This document shows, piece after piece, positions 49,044 through 61,713 of a stretch of 64,000 nt of DNA (positions are counted from its first letter, which is position 1; every line of letters begins with the position of its first letter). The stretch is from Brachyhypopomus gauderio (taxonomy: Eukaryota > Chordata > Actinopteri > Gymnotiformes > Hypopomidae), in assembly GCF_052324685.1 (NCBI RefSeq), contig NC_135223.1:19537822-19601821 (forward strand), read 5' to 3'. The notes under the pieces were generated by a model. It saw nothing but the letters and a program-made list of their open reading frames with translations, was not told the DNA's origin and made no database searches. Both the position numbers and the translations under genes were made by a program.

Positions 49044-52000
49044 GCACACATGCAGTATGAGCTTGTGGGAGGTGGCGGAGTTTCTGAAGAAGCAAGGCGT
49101 CATCAATGCCATTAATCTGGATGGAGGCGGCTCCTCCACTTATGTCCTTAATGGTTCTCTGGCCAATTTCCCTTCAGATGACTGGTGTGTAAACCCTTGG
49201 TGTTATTTTTGACTATTAACAAATGTGTTTACCATAGTCGGTACAAAGCAGACTTCCTATAAAACAGACACTTATTAGAAACATTTTAAACCTAATTATT
49301 CATGTATTTATCCAATCAGTCAATGCAAAAAAAAAATCATGCAGACAGGTCACATCAAGCATCAGAATGGGGGAAAACTGACATTATCATTGTTGTCATA
49401 CAAAGTGGTTTTGGAATTTAGATACTCCTGATCTCCCAGGATTTTATCCCAGTCTCAGAGTGATGCAAAAAACAAATTAATTAGCAGTTCAGCTGGAGGA
49501 AATGCTTTGTTTGTTAATGAGGGAGGTCAGAGGGGAATGTCCAGACTGCTTTTAGGTGACAGGAAGGCTACAATATATGAACCACGCTTCATAATGGTAC
49601 TGAGCCTAAAGGTGCCTCAGAACATATAACACATTGAACCCTGAGGCAGCTGGGCTTCAAGACCAGAAAAATCTGAATCTATTTATTCACCAAAGGACTT
49701 CAGTACATATGAATAACAGCATAATGTACAACAAGCAAATGTGCAAATCCCAATGTGCAGACGATATGATTCATTAAATACTATGCGAAAAGTACAATAC
49801 ACATTCAGAGATCACACATTAAGGGAAGGTCTGTTCATGTCATTGCCATTGGTGGAAAAAACTATTCGTCTTCTGTCTACTTCTGGTTTTGATGGAGTGG
49901 TGCCATCTACCTGTTTTTTGCAAAACATGAAGTTCCCTGGGTGTGTGTGGGGGGGTCCAGGTTGCTTTTTTATGCATCTTGAGCTGCTGTTAACCAGTTA
50001 GCTTTTCTCCTGCTCACAGGGTACAGTAGCTAACACCAAGATCATTGGTTTGATTCCCCAGGTGTACACGTTGCCATACTGATAAATATTTAAGTTGCCC
50101 TGGGTAAGAGCATCTGCCAAATGTTGTGCACCTGATCCGCTGCAGTCTGGCCTTTGCGCAGGAACAGACTGAACCACACAGTTATGAATGAGGCTAGGAT
50201 GCTTTTGATAATGGATCTGTAGACCTGAGACAGGGCTGCTTCAGAGTTGGTGAGTTTCCACAACTACGTGACAAAAGGATTTACTGATGAGGACTGTTGT
50301 GCTCATCTCTCATATGAGATATTTGGAGATTTGGGTAGAATTTAAATGACTTCACCTTCCTCACTGCGCCATTTGTAGAGACAGATGCAAGGGACAGTTC
50401 TTATGGAAATCAGCGGTTCAACTATTTTTCTGTGTTGAGACTCAAGCCGCTTTCAGGCACACAGGACTGCTTCACTCCTGTAGAAGGCCTCATCATTGCT
50501 TCTATTGAAGCTTCTGAGGCTGGAGTGTCCAGATGATTGAGGACATGGTGTTTTCAGGTTGATCGATCGGCTGAGAAGTTTGGACCACAGGCAAACTTTG
50601 CTCGAGGAGGAATTGTGTGACGGACCGCTGATGTTAAGGCTACTGGCCTATAGTCAGGCAGATTTTATTGACCTGCTTTGGAACATAGAGGTTTAAGATG
50701 CGTGTGGATGCTTCATGTAATGTAATGGAGTACGGTAGTTGGAAATTTAAGTGAAGACAGAGGCGAGCTGGCTCGCACTACTTTTCAGCTTGCGATATTC
50801 CATCTCCTCCCCCATTTGAATGACATGTAAATGCACTTCTTTCAAATGTGAGCAGGGAGAGGGAGCAGACCTTGAGTGGGGTGAAGGGTGGCTTTAGTCT
50901 TTTGTTATTCAAAGAGGACAGAAATGCTGTTGAGTTGATTAGCCAGTTTGGATGATGGGGTTACCTTTTTCCATATAGGCAGTAATGGGTTTTAAGTGGC
51001 TACCCCATTGTGTTGTGGTTTTCACAGTCTGGTTTCAGTATGTCCTAATACTTGGATTGTGCTGCGTTATTTGCTTGGCGTGCCAGTACCCTTCTGTTTT
51101 CCTCCTCTGTAAGCCTGCTCTTTGGTCCCTCTTCATTGTGAAGTAAGGTTTGTAGTTGTCAAATGTTCCTACCACAGTTTTGGTAGGAAGGCATGTGCAC
51201 AATACTGAAAACAGAGCAGTATCGGTATAAAAGCACATCGGGTTTCTCTTCTGTCAGTCAACAGCAGTAATCTAAAGCTACAGTGAATACAGGCTCACTG
51301 ACAGTTGCATGTCAGAAATCATTGCCTGTTCGATTAACGTTGGTTTCTGCTGCAGATGATAAGGTCAAAAATTGGCATAAACAGTATAAATACATGGACC
51401 AACATTCCTTGTGTCAATAGTTCTGGCTGGTGGTTGTGTTGTAATAGTGAAATGAATGTTTTTCTGGCACAAACTGGGTTCCCGAATTGTAATCAAGTGT
51501 CATTTGATTGCCACAGCTTATACAAGTATTGTTGCTGACCACAGACAACCTTTTAGTGCCACGATTTACCCCTCATAACGACTATTCTATCATAATAATG
51601 TGCCATGCCCCAAAGCACAAAACATAGTAAATTGGTTCAGATTCAATGACACTAAGTTCACTGTGTGCAGCAACAGCCTGCCCAGTCACCAGATCTAATT
51701 CCAGGAGAGCTTTGGTGTGTGGAATCATGAAAGATTCACATGTTCCACAGAAAAATCTGCAGCAAAACATGATGTAGTCACGTCAGAATGGACCAAAACC
51801 ATGAAGGAATATTTGTGGAATCCACGCTACTGCATAGAATTAATGCCTGATCCTATGCTGTGTTCACTGTGGCTAGTGAGTTTGAGGCAACAATCTAAAT
51901 ACTTAATAAAAAGCCTTCAAATTCGAAAGCGTCATCAAACCAGTGTGTGTCCTTGATGTTTGCAGTTATGTGCAGTATGAATGGTCTGCTGCTTGCTGTG

Positions 52001-53917
52001 TGTGCAGTGCGGAGAAGATGTGGCGGTGTCCACGAGCTATCTCCACCGTCATGTGTGTTCACGAGCGCCAGTGCCAACCCGACGACTGCAGCCAGCACGG
52101 TGCCTGCGTGGACGGACGGTGTGTGTGCCAGCCCGGCTGGGCCGAGCCCACGTGTGCCAATCTGACGTGCCAGCCGCCGGCCTGTGGGGCCCACGGTATC
52201 TGCACCCCGGGTGAGTAATCACGTCTGTGTGCTCCACTTTCCCGAGTGCATGTGTGAACGTCCTGGACCTGTATCCTGTGTGGAGAACAGGGGTCTGTGT
52301 GTGCATAACATCGGGCAGTGAGTCAGCTGCATCTATTTTGTTCATTGTTATTTAGTTTAATGAAGGATAGAGCTGCCCCTCTGACCCTGTCACTTGAAGT
52401 AGTCTGAAGCAGAGACTCACTCACAAGTCATGTTAATGAAGACATCATTCAAGAGCTGTAATCTTCTCCCTGTCCAATTATTTATCAGGTGTTCAGTGCT
52501 TTAAATAGTGAATTGTTAACACTGTGATATACAGGAGGCATGTCCACCATGCAGCACATGAACTAGTCTAGTGTTAGAAGGTCAAATTTATATATTTTTT
52601 TTTTCCAAAATTAAAATGTTTGTAACTATTATTGTTTATGCAGATGCATCATGATTTTGGTAAAATTCTAGATATATGATACAGAATACAGTAGATTTTT
52701 CTGAGGAGTAATGTTGTTGTTTGGGGGACTAGGCTGCTAATACTGTGATAAACACAGTAATACTGCGGTAATTTTTAAAATCATCATTCTATAAAATAAC
52801 ATTAAAGTTTCTGCTTCTTGAATTTAATAAGGATGGTGTTTTAGCTAGAAATGTGCATGAAGTACTGTTCTCTCTGTTCCATCTCACTCTGGACAGATGG
52901 CTGTGTCTGTGATGCAGGGTGGATGGGTGCCAATTGCAGTCAAGGTAAACATAGCCAAAGTCTACTCTGTAGTTGCACAGAAACTGGATTATTTAAGATG
53001 ATGATAAAGGATACGAAACACATAAAAAATGGCTTCAAGCTTAAAGGATTAAGGAAATATGACTTTCCTTTCCCTGAGATGTATGTTGCCTATTGAAAGT
53101 TGTGATAGGTAGTTTTACAGTTCAATTGAAAAAGTAACAGCAGTCTTAATACCCTGCATTGAAAAATGCTATAACCACAAACACTTCACCCAGGCTTGAC
53201 GTGTAGGCTGTTGTCATGTATTTTTTACAAAAAACGAAGTCTTTCTGAAAAAACATATCTTGCTGTGTCCCCCATTCTAGAGTGTTCAGCAGGTTTCTAT
53301 GGTGACGGTTGTAATCAGTCATGCACATGCGTAAATGGAGGGTCCTGTGACCCCATCCATGGGCGATGCACCTGTCCAGCTGGATTTCAAGGAGACTCCT
53401 GTGAACAAGGTGCATACAAGCAGCATTCGCCAGATCAGAAGTCATAGCTAGTCTTAACTTTAAAATGTCTCTTAACTATATTTAACTGTAGTGTACATGG
53501 TCCTATTTTAATATTCTGGTTAACCCAAAAGTAGTTCAAAAAAATGCCACATGTCGCAGCACGTGCTGACACGCTGTCTCTTCCCAGAATGTGCGCTGGG
53601 CTTCTATGGGCTGGGCTGTGGTCAGCCGTGCCAGTGTGGTGACCTCTGCCCATGCGATCCGGTCACTGGCAGCTGCAATACCACGTTTCATGGCCAGAGG
53701 AACAGCAGCCTGCATGCAGGTACACATCCGTATGTCATCTTAGACGTGAGCATTCAGTAGATCTCGGTTTGCTGTTTTGTTTATTCATTTTTGCTGTTTT
53801 CTTTTAGCTTATTTCGTTTTTTGTCCTTGACCATGCCTTGGTATATATTCAGTTCTATGTAAACTATCATGGTTTGGTCCCTTGTGCTGTCTGTGTTTAA
53901 CTTCCAAGTGATGCCTT

Positions 53918-53999
<82 letters not shown>

Positions 54000-55325
54000 T
54001 CATGTGTGCAGATGAGCAACATGTAGGGATGTTTGTGCAGTGCTGTGGGTGTGAGGTGGCGGTCTCACAGCACTGAATCGCACTGAGGCAGTGACCCAGC
54101 CTGCAGTGACCCAGCCTGCAGTGACTCCGCCCCTGCTCAAAGCGCACTGTGCGCTAGTCTGTCCCGGTCCTGTCTGCTGAGTGTCTAGTCTGCCTGGTCT
54201 CTCGTGGGTCCTAACTTGGGCCTGGCCGTCTGCCTCTGTCTGCCTGCTGCACTTGTCCTTCCATGTGTGAAGTTAAAATTAGCCTCCATCATGCACCATT
54301 GCCCTCCCCTTTTATTTTTTTTAAAGCTTCGTGTGAGCGTGTCTCAAACACGTGACTGTCCTTAATTGACCTCACTAACCCTTGCTAATGCATGTGTGCT
54401 GCACAGCTTTTCCAACCCCTTTCAGAATATGTGCACACTCTGCCCTGTCAGCAAAAAAAAAAAAAAAAACCTAAACCTGCCTTTGCTTCCATTGTACATC
54501 CAAACTGAGAGAGATGTGTGTGTGAGAGTGTCATGTCGGAGGTGTGACCCTGCTGAGGATTGGCGGTGTTTATCTTTTCCCTCTCAGCTGGTCACTGCCT
54601 GGCCACCCACATGTGGAGAGAGTGGAAAGATCAGGAGGAGATGAACGCACCAAGGCCTTATCTGTCTGAGTAAGTGTGGACACACATGCATGAACAACAC
54701 CTCTGCCTTAGTCACCCGAACACAGACTGCAACAGGACTCCTAATACTGAATCCTCATGGACCTGCCCCTGTGCTAAAGGCCATTCTTCAGCCAAGTCTT
54801 CAGTCAGAATGCCATGTCATGTTTTTAGAAAGTTCACATAATAAATAGATTTTTTTCCATGGAAAAAGACATAAATTTCCCAGACAGTTGTTGACGAGGC
54901 TAGACTTTGCAACAGATCCCCACTGTGCCTTTAAATAACAATGGTGAAGCAAATGCGCATGTTTAGCCAAGCCTGCCTTTCAAATGCAAGTGAGCAATTG
55001 TTTAGAGCCGCTATGCTATTGTGTTGATTCTGGGATGTAGTGATAAGTTCATAGGTTAAAATGTCTCTCTCCCTGTCTCTGTTTGTGTTTGTGTAGGCAT
55101 AACTGGATGGTGATCACCAGTGCCTTGGCTGCTCTCCTGCTGACCAGTCTCGTTGGAAACCTGATTCAAGTGTGCAGAAAATGCAAAGGGCGTGAGCAGC
55201 AGAAGTACTCTTACGTGCCACTGAGAGAGATGGACCACCCCACAGCGGCACACACAGCACAGAGGACCCGGACCAGCAATAACCTCTTTCAGGAAAATGA
55301 CTCAGACTCTCAAGACTCCTTGTGA
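45762..55325 (+). CDS. nagpa: nagpa, mannose-6-phosphate uncovering enzyme, complete
   Basis: Eleven exons give 573 aa (human 515): 45762-45847, 46506-46940, 48174-48313, 48461-48569, 49056-49184, 52008-52210, 52897-52944, 53281-53409, 53588-53719, 54588-54669, 55097-55325. It has a signal peptide (LGHILFFVIWVAMCF). The phosphodiester glycosidase domain follows, with RTLSVLEPGGSGGCA, VAQNGGFFNMDKGQCLGN, FVQLVSGVVWLLRKG and AINLDGGGSSTYVLNG. Then come Cys-rich EGF-like repeats, a membrane span (about 501-522) and a short tail with KYSYVPL. Family knowledge: this trans-Golgi enzyme removes GlcNAc from GlcNAc-P-Man on lysosomal hydrolases and exposes mannose-6-phosphate. Exon 53281-53409 adds a complete EGF-like repeat I do not know from human NAGPA. 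The furin-type RARLPR site of human is not visible. The tail keeps a YxxPhi motif but has NLF where human has NPF. Confidence 0.96.
48989..49042 (+). repeat. nagpa: (GT)27 microsatellite next to a nagpa 3' splice site
   Basis: An uninterrupted GT run ends 13 bp before the first base of nagpa exon 5 (49056). It occupies the place where the polypyrimidine tract would be; only TTGCACACATGCAG separates run and exon. Confidence 0.95.
50015..50125 (+). mobile_element. tRNA-derived SINE fragment in nagpa intron 5
   Basis: A B-box-like GGTTTGATTCCCCAGG is followed by TTGCCCTGGGTAAGAGCATC and TGCCAAATG, a tail shared by many fish SINEs and their partner LINEs. The 5' part is truncated. Confidence 0.7.
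50130..50700 (-). mobile_element. decayed LINE reverse-transcriptase remnant
   Basis: On -, a broken frame contains DYRPVALTS, a conserved block of LINE reverse transcriptases. Further 3' comes YRSIIKSILASFITVWF, matching the familiar (I/V)ESxLTxxITxW(Y/F) block near the RT C-terminus. Stop codons and frame breaks run throughout. It sits inside nagpa intron 5, antisense to the gene. Family not resolved; the motifs occur in the L2/CR1/Rex1-like groups. Confidence 0.75.
53919..53998. repeat. (CA)39 microsatellite
   Basis: An uninterrupted CA run in nagpa intron 9. It explains the long Cys/Val open frame on the opposite strand. Confidence 0.97.
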
Positions 55326-55337
55326 ACTGAGCATTAA

Positions 55338-55376
<39 letters not shown>

Positions 55377-58300
55377 GCTTGTCTGAATGGATTTGTATGT
55401 GTGTGCATCACCAACAAAGATGGGTGTGAGTTTGTGCGGATGGCTAATCTGTGTGGACCCTGCTTCAGTTGGCTGTCTGACTTCATCCTCAGTGGCTTTG
55501 CTCTTTATTCGTCATACAGGTACAGGGGGTTTGAACTAAACATTTCACTCCTGATTTCATTCACTGATAAATAATCCACAGTGACCAAACTAAAAGTCTC
55601 AGGCACAAGCCATGGGAGTGAATACATGGAGAAAACGCATAGGAGTGTGTACACAGAAGTGAGTACACATACATCACACGCATCATCAATTGTGTGCCAT
55701 GATTTCTGAGTAAGCGTTTTGCCATAATTATTTATTTGATACCTCAGAGACGTCCATTTTGTCTGTCTGGCTTGAATATAACTGCAGACCGTATTGTTAG
55801 GTCACTTGTAGAGTTCTTCATGTTCCTAAAGCTGCATCTGTTGCCATGGGAGCAGACGAGGGTCGAACTGTAAGTGTTCTAAGAAGGTCTGCAATATTGA
55901 CTTTTTTCCCCTTTTTCACTTTGAAAACATGGTCAGACCATTTGGCTTTTATAATGCTTACAAACTGCATGTTGTCTTAAGCAGTTTCCTTGGTTATACA
56001 TTGTAAAGTCGTGCACTAATTTGCTTTTGCATGCTCTCCGGAGGCAAAACAAGGAAATTTAATGTACTTTGAACTTGACACTCATTTTGTTTGTCAGTGA
56101 ATCTGTGAACCAGAGGGAGGATCATCCTCACACAAGACGTGTTACCTAATATGTTGGGGCATCAAACCTAAGTAATTAGTTCTCCAAGATAAAGCAATTT
56201 TCTGGTGTTACTAGCTTTTTTGTACAATGTTGGTACACGTACATACAGTCTGTGTGTTAGTCTCAGTATTGCAAATGAATTCATGTGTCAAAATAGCACA
56301 GCTACAAATGAACTACAGCAAAGTAAACTACTGTAGTCTTTATCTGTTTGATATGATGACACACGTTCCTGATGACGATCAACATGGGTGGCTCCATGTT
56401 TGTTGTTTCACCTTTTGCAAGTGTCCGTATTACACCCTGAACTGAACTCCACTCTGACGTATCTGCCCTGCCCAAGGCTTTACTACACAACAAAGCTGTT
56501 GAAGCTACCATAGTGTCTGCTTTGAATGATCAGTATTTAGACTCATAGCAAGAGGTCAACAGTATGCTGATTTATAAAACAGGTGGAAGGAGAGGCCATT
56601 GCTGATGGCAGTTTGTGTCCACTTTATTTATGTGGCTAGGTGTTTTTCAGTAAGACCAGAAACTGTTTACAGTTCTCTTGAACATGCAGTAGAGAGTACT
56701 GCTTAGAGTTGCTCAAGTTAACTTTGTGTTTAAATGTTCTAATGTTTAGTTTTTGCAGTTGATTAATTGGGTTCACAGTTCTTTTTCCCCCTCAATCCAC
56801 TGATCAGAATGTCAAGCCAACTCCTTATCAGAAGAATGGTGCCATGTACATTCTGTGCCTTGGTAGATCTTAATGCTTTGGGAGTGACGTATCAGTTGTT
56901 TTTTTTTTTGTGTTGACCTGTTTCAGTATTAAAACAGGTCTAATGCTGGAAGGCTCCATTCTTTGGGTTATCTGTCTTCCTGCGAGTTAAGCTCCAGCTC
57001 TCATCACGCTTGGTTTTAAGCTCTTGGTTACCTGAAGAAGGTGTTATCACATCTTCGTGAGGCTGGGCCCAACACTGAGCAGAAGGGATGGGTGTGGGGA
57101 AAGGGAAGGCCAATACCCTCCACCATAGCTTCCTGTACAATCCTCACCAAGCCGTGCCAATATCCTTATATGATAAGGATATACCCGTTTCCTCATTTTT
57201 CATCTTCTGCTTAATGAGCAGCCGTAGATTTCACTCTCATAAGCTGAGATCCAGTTCCAGAACTACTTTTGGGTTAGCCAGAATATAAAAAATAAGTATA
57301 TATGTAGTATACATGGTCAAGAGACATTTTTAAGCTATGACTTCTGATCTGGAGAATACTGCTTGTATACACCTAGCTCACAGGAGTCTACTGCACATCC
57401 AGATTACTGATGGTGATATACAGTTGAAATTCTATGTAAAATGTGAGATTTTATACATCTTGTTAAGTATTGCATAATTCATGCACTTCTGCATATAGGA
57501 ATTTAATATAAATTAATGAATTGAATCTGTGATTTGTCAAGTATAACTGTGTGCAATGTATTTGCTGTTATACATTGTGCATTTCAACCCATTTGATTTT
57601 TCCATTATCATTTCAATTCACAAAGAAACTTTTGATAAACGTATTTGTATTAATAAATGACAAAAAATAAACATTTTGGAATCAGATAAATGAATAAATC
57701 AAGTACTGTATGTTCAACACAGCTCATTTGGTTATTGCTAATACATATACATTAAGCACAAGCCATGACTTCCAAGTCTTTTCAGAGTTCTGGCATTGTA
57801 GCTTGATGGCACTGAACATATTTTGGCCCTTAGACATATTGTATTTCCTATTATCTTCTGTGGTTTAAACCAGATATTTGCTTCTTTTCATTGATAAGTG
57901 ACACGTTGGTGTCTCTTTGTGGAGCTGTACTGTCATGCCCATGCTATTAAGTGGCAGGACGCTCCACCTGTTAGTTTCTGATTGCCTGAGGCTGCCCCCT
58001 CCCAGCTCTTTATCTGATGCAATCCTCCACCAGGATGTCAGTTTCTAGGCTCTTTTACATAATCGTGGACACACTCCAGCTTTGTTTTACAGTATTTTTT
58101 TTTTTCATTCAGGGATGGTATAATAATCTGACCTAGTTAGTGAACTGTTTGTATTGTAGATTATCGTGCATTGCAAATGATATTATCTACCGCAGCTGGC
58201 TTATCTAATTATTTTATCCAATGCTAGCTGTTCTTTGTTCATGTCTATCCAGACAATGAGAAAGTAATCTTGGTATGCTTTAATCAAGAACATTCTTTGT

Positions 58301-59550
58301 GTACTTTGTGACTTTTAGATGAATTTCTATGTACTTTAGTTGTACAAATTAGTATAGGCCACTCAGGAAATTAAACATGTCAGTTATCTGGGAAAACAAA
58401 ACAAAAGCATTTTGTTTAGACACTACAGACTACCCCTCTGGTCTATGATGAAGGCACCTGATTGCAGAAATTGATTACACTTTTCCATAGTCACTGTACC
58501 CTCTTCACAGCCTTAGCACAAGAAGTTCTGAACATGCTCTAAACATTAACAAAATTGCATAATCCAGGAAATAAACAGCTGACATGTGCTGTATGGTCTA
58601 CCTGATGTTGGTGTTGTTCTCATAAAATGGTATAGCATAAATTAAAGAAAGCCATGTATTTTGGTTTGTAAAAGAGCCTTTGCATGCCAAAAAAATCGAA
58701 TGTTGTGGTAGGAACGCAGGTAGTAAGAAAATATTTGCTTAGTAGGAAGATCATGGCCTTAAACAAACACTGATGGTGCTATGACGTGAAAGAATAAAGG
58801 TGGACATGTAGGTGGTGGAAGCGCAGAGTTAATGAGACACACCGACACCAAATGTTCCTGACATAAGGAATGCATTTGAGCCTCGATCCACTAGCCAACT
58901 CCCTTTCATCAACAGGAAATGACACAGCAGAGCGCACAAAGAACATGACTCTGTGTATCACTCCACCCGTGTTTCCCTCCCTGACACAAACAGCTTTGAC
59001 TTTTTTTTCCCTTTTTCATGATTCCTCTTGTAAGGGGATGGCCATTTTGAACTGTGAAATATATCCACATTAAATTATGTTTCAGAAACAGCAGAGAATT
59101 ATATGTACATTCGACATCAGATTTAGATGTAGAATTATAATCCAAATTTCAGACACTCCCTTCCAAAGTAGGCAGTTCACTCCCATCTGCCTGGAGGCAG
59201 TCCTTTGTCACCCATCCCCCCTTTAGTGACCTACATCTTAAGCAGTGATGCATCTTTTTTTTTCTATCTCTAAGGCATAGGCCTTAGAGAATCACCAAGT
59301 CCCCCACATCAATTTGCATCGAATATGGCACGACATTTCATGAACTGCATTTAACCTACATTAGACTAACGAGACTGCTGACGACATGACTAGAACTGAA
59401 TATTCTGCTACAAGGCACTTTCGTAAGTCCATGCAAACAGCACGAAATGTCGCCGCTGATTTAAATCCATATCCTGCTACACTGTCTACCATTACTTCCA
59501 CCATCTCCACGAAGTTGGAGTAAAAGTGCTTTGCCCAGTCTTGCCTTTCT
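55326..59550. other. nagpa 3' UTR and intergenic sequence
   Basis: AT-rich, no supported exon. Candidate nagpa polyadenylation signals (AATAAA) are at 57652-57657 and 57666-57671; an earlier one may be used. A GC-richer patch at about 56940-57140 is unassigned. Confidence 0.4.
55340..55375 (+). repeat. nagpa: (GT)n run in the nagpa 3' UTR
   Basis: About 17 GT units start 15 bp after the nagpa stop codon, so they should be transcribed in the 3' UTR. Confidence 0.9.
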
Positions 59551-59556
59551 TCGGTC

Positions 59557-59770
59557 GATCACGTGCGTTGGTGACATGCTGTCGTAGCAGAGTGCTGCCC
59601 TTCATTGGCTGTCAGGAATTAACCAAGGCCCTCCCATTGGCTGTCAGGGTTTGAACAGGGCCCGCCCACAAGCTGTCAGGGTTTGAACAAGGCCCTCCCA
59701 TTGGCTGTCCAGAGTTACGTCACGAGTGATCAGCTGTTAATGCTCCACAACAATAACAAAGGGAGCAGTT
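59557..59770 (+). promoter_or_regulatory. tp53inp1: tp53inp1 proximal promoter with a 32-bp tandem repeat and ATTGG boxes
   Basis: Four units of exactly 32 bp start at 59604, 59636, 59668 and 59700 (consensus ATTGGCTGTCAGGGTTTGAA plus CAAGGCCCTCCC). Three of the four carry ATTGG, an inverted CCAAT box of the NF-Y type; the third reads ACAAG. Upstream is an E-box, CACGTG (59560-59565). Downstream is a CRE-like TTACGTCA (59715-59722). Target gene inferred from position and orientation. Confidence 0.7.
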
Positions 59771-59989
59771 CAGAGCTCGCAGGGGCTGCTGGAAAGGAGC
59801 CTCCTAAGTGATTTAAGGGTCCACGAACTGTTACTTTCTTCATAGAAAAAAGTATATTTATATATTTTTATATTGGCTTACATAATCTACCTCAACCTTT
59901 CGTCGACGTGTCGTCTTTGTTTTGTTGAAATTAGGCTACCTTCCTGTTTACAATAGTCTTGGGCTATTTCTCCGCTTTCTTTGCCGCAG
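59771..59989 (+). other. tp53inp1: tp53inp1 5' UTR exon 1
   Basis: The strong donor CCGCAG|GTGAGTC (exon end 59989) follows the promoter. The next acceptor (TTTTGTCCTTAG, exon start 61518) precedes the coding ATG by 196 bp. The TSS is not determined, so the left edge is approximate. Confidence 0.6.
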
Positions 59990-61517
59990 GTGAGTCTTTG
60001 TTTACCGCTTTTTGCCTTTTTTCGTTAAATTTTTCTAGCAAACATCGATATTAACAACGTAGAGTGAATCCGAAGTAGTTGTTGCGACATAATTTTAGAA
60101 GTAGTCTAAAACTTTTATTTATTTATTTATTTTTTGGTATGCTGGAAAGTTGTAAAATATGTTTTGCCGTCTTTTTGGAAGGCTTGGCCGTCATGGGCCG
60201 TATATACGAACGTGTGGGCCCGTGGTTCGGTAGGTGAAGTGATCAGTTATCTGCCGGGTTTATGATGCAGTCTGTGCTCAGAAGGCCCAGCGCTCCGTGT
60301 GCAGTTGCAGTCCGCCCTGTTGGTGTTGAGTTTCGCTCTGGACCCTGTGTCGCCCTCCCCCACCCGAACATCATCTACACCGGTCCAAAGAAGGCTGCAT
60401 CATTATACATTTAGTGTTCAATACCATTTAAACGGGCCGGCATCCTATACCTGTGGTGTATTCCACTCGTACGTTTGCTGTTAAGCGTTTATTAAACGTA
60501 CCTTGCAATATCGCTGTTCATACGATAATCCCGTAGGATACTGAACTGTGTTTATTGTGTTTGTAGGATCTCGTAGTTCGGTTTTTAGACCCAAATGGGC
60601 TGATACTGCGGTATATTCATGTTTGTTCGAGACAATGTGCTGTTACATCAGACTTTAACTGACGATTTGAACACTTTACGCTCGGTTGAACGTAACACTG
60701 AGGATTTTCCTCTAACCTGTAGGCCTATTATGTTTTGGATTTGGACTATTTGCAGTACTTAAATCATTCATAACAAAAGCTGTGTGGTCTTGGACTATTG
60801 TTGTCTTGTTGTTTGGGTCTCATCCTGCCTGACCCCAAATAATCCCTTTTAAACGGACAAAGCACGACGAGCAGGTGCAAAAGATCGTTTTATGAATCGT
60901 TAGATTATTAGATAAAGACACAGAAGGTTGTGGTATAGGGCTATGTGTTTCATTGCATAGCTGTCTTGCATGGTTATCTTTTACATGCAAAACAGCAGGT
61001 AAGAGCTCACTCACACCATGAGTCACAGGTCTGAACAAAGTGAAGAGTAGTGAAGAAAATTAGAATACAGAGAGTGCTGTGGTAAAGCAGTGGCTGTAAT
61101 TCAGGGGTGTGTGGCATGCTTTTGACTTTATTAAATGTACTAAGAGTTTATCGGTGAGTAAAACATTTAAACAATTCTGCCTGTGTAGTTCTTTGGGGGG
61201 GAGGGGGTGTGAGGAACTGCCACATAACAGAACCGGTTTATACAGCATGCTGGTCTACATAGCATTTTTAATCAGAATACCACAGCTGACTCTAAAGAAT
61301 CTAAAAATGTGTCCATAATGCCGACCCACTGCAAACTCTGATGTCAATTGTACAATTGATGTCAAGCGTAGTGTAATGCTGTTTATAATATACTTTATGC
61401 ACTCATTTGGATTTTAAAAATTCAGCTTTTTTTTTTTTACTAATTATTACTTTTCTTGACTGATGGTGTACTTGTGTGTTTGATGGATTCTCTTTTTCCC
61501 CCATGTTTTGTCCTTAG
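59990..61517 (+). other. tp53inp1: tp53inp1 intron 1
   Basis: Intron inferred from the flanking splice sites. It starts GC-richer near the promoter and becomes AT-rich. No other feature is supported. Confidence 0.6.
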
Positions 61518-61713
61518 TGCCTTCCATTTTTGCACAACTGATGAAGACCATGATGAACCATTAGGTGTTCTTCATGCACGAAGGAGAAACGAATGCACTT
61601 AAGCACCTTTCCGGAGGTTTCTGCTAGCGGCTCCAGCAGCTGATGACCAAAGAGCTTCAACCTCAGCCGACGCTAGGACTGACCCAGCCTGCTCCACATC
61701 CAGCGTCCCCACC

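Noticed and set aside
48889-49115. Cys/Val and His/Thr open frames around 49.0 kb
   Set aside because: Translation of the (GT)27 run; only 49056-49184 on + is a real exon (nagpa exon 5).
53781-54147. Cys/Val-repeat open frames on -
   Set aside because: Translation of the (CA)39 microsatellite, not a protein.
60299-60484. 61-codon + frame in tp53inp1 intron 1
   Set aside because: Lies inside the intron between matched splice sites; no similarity or splice support.
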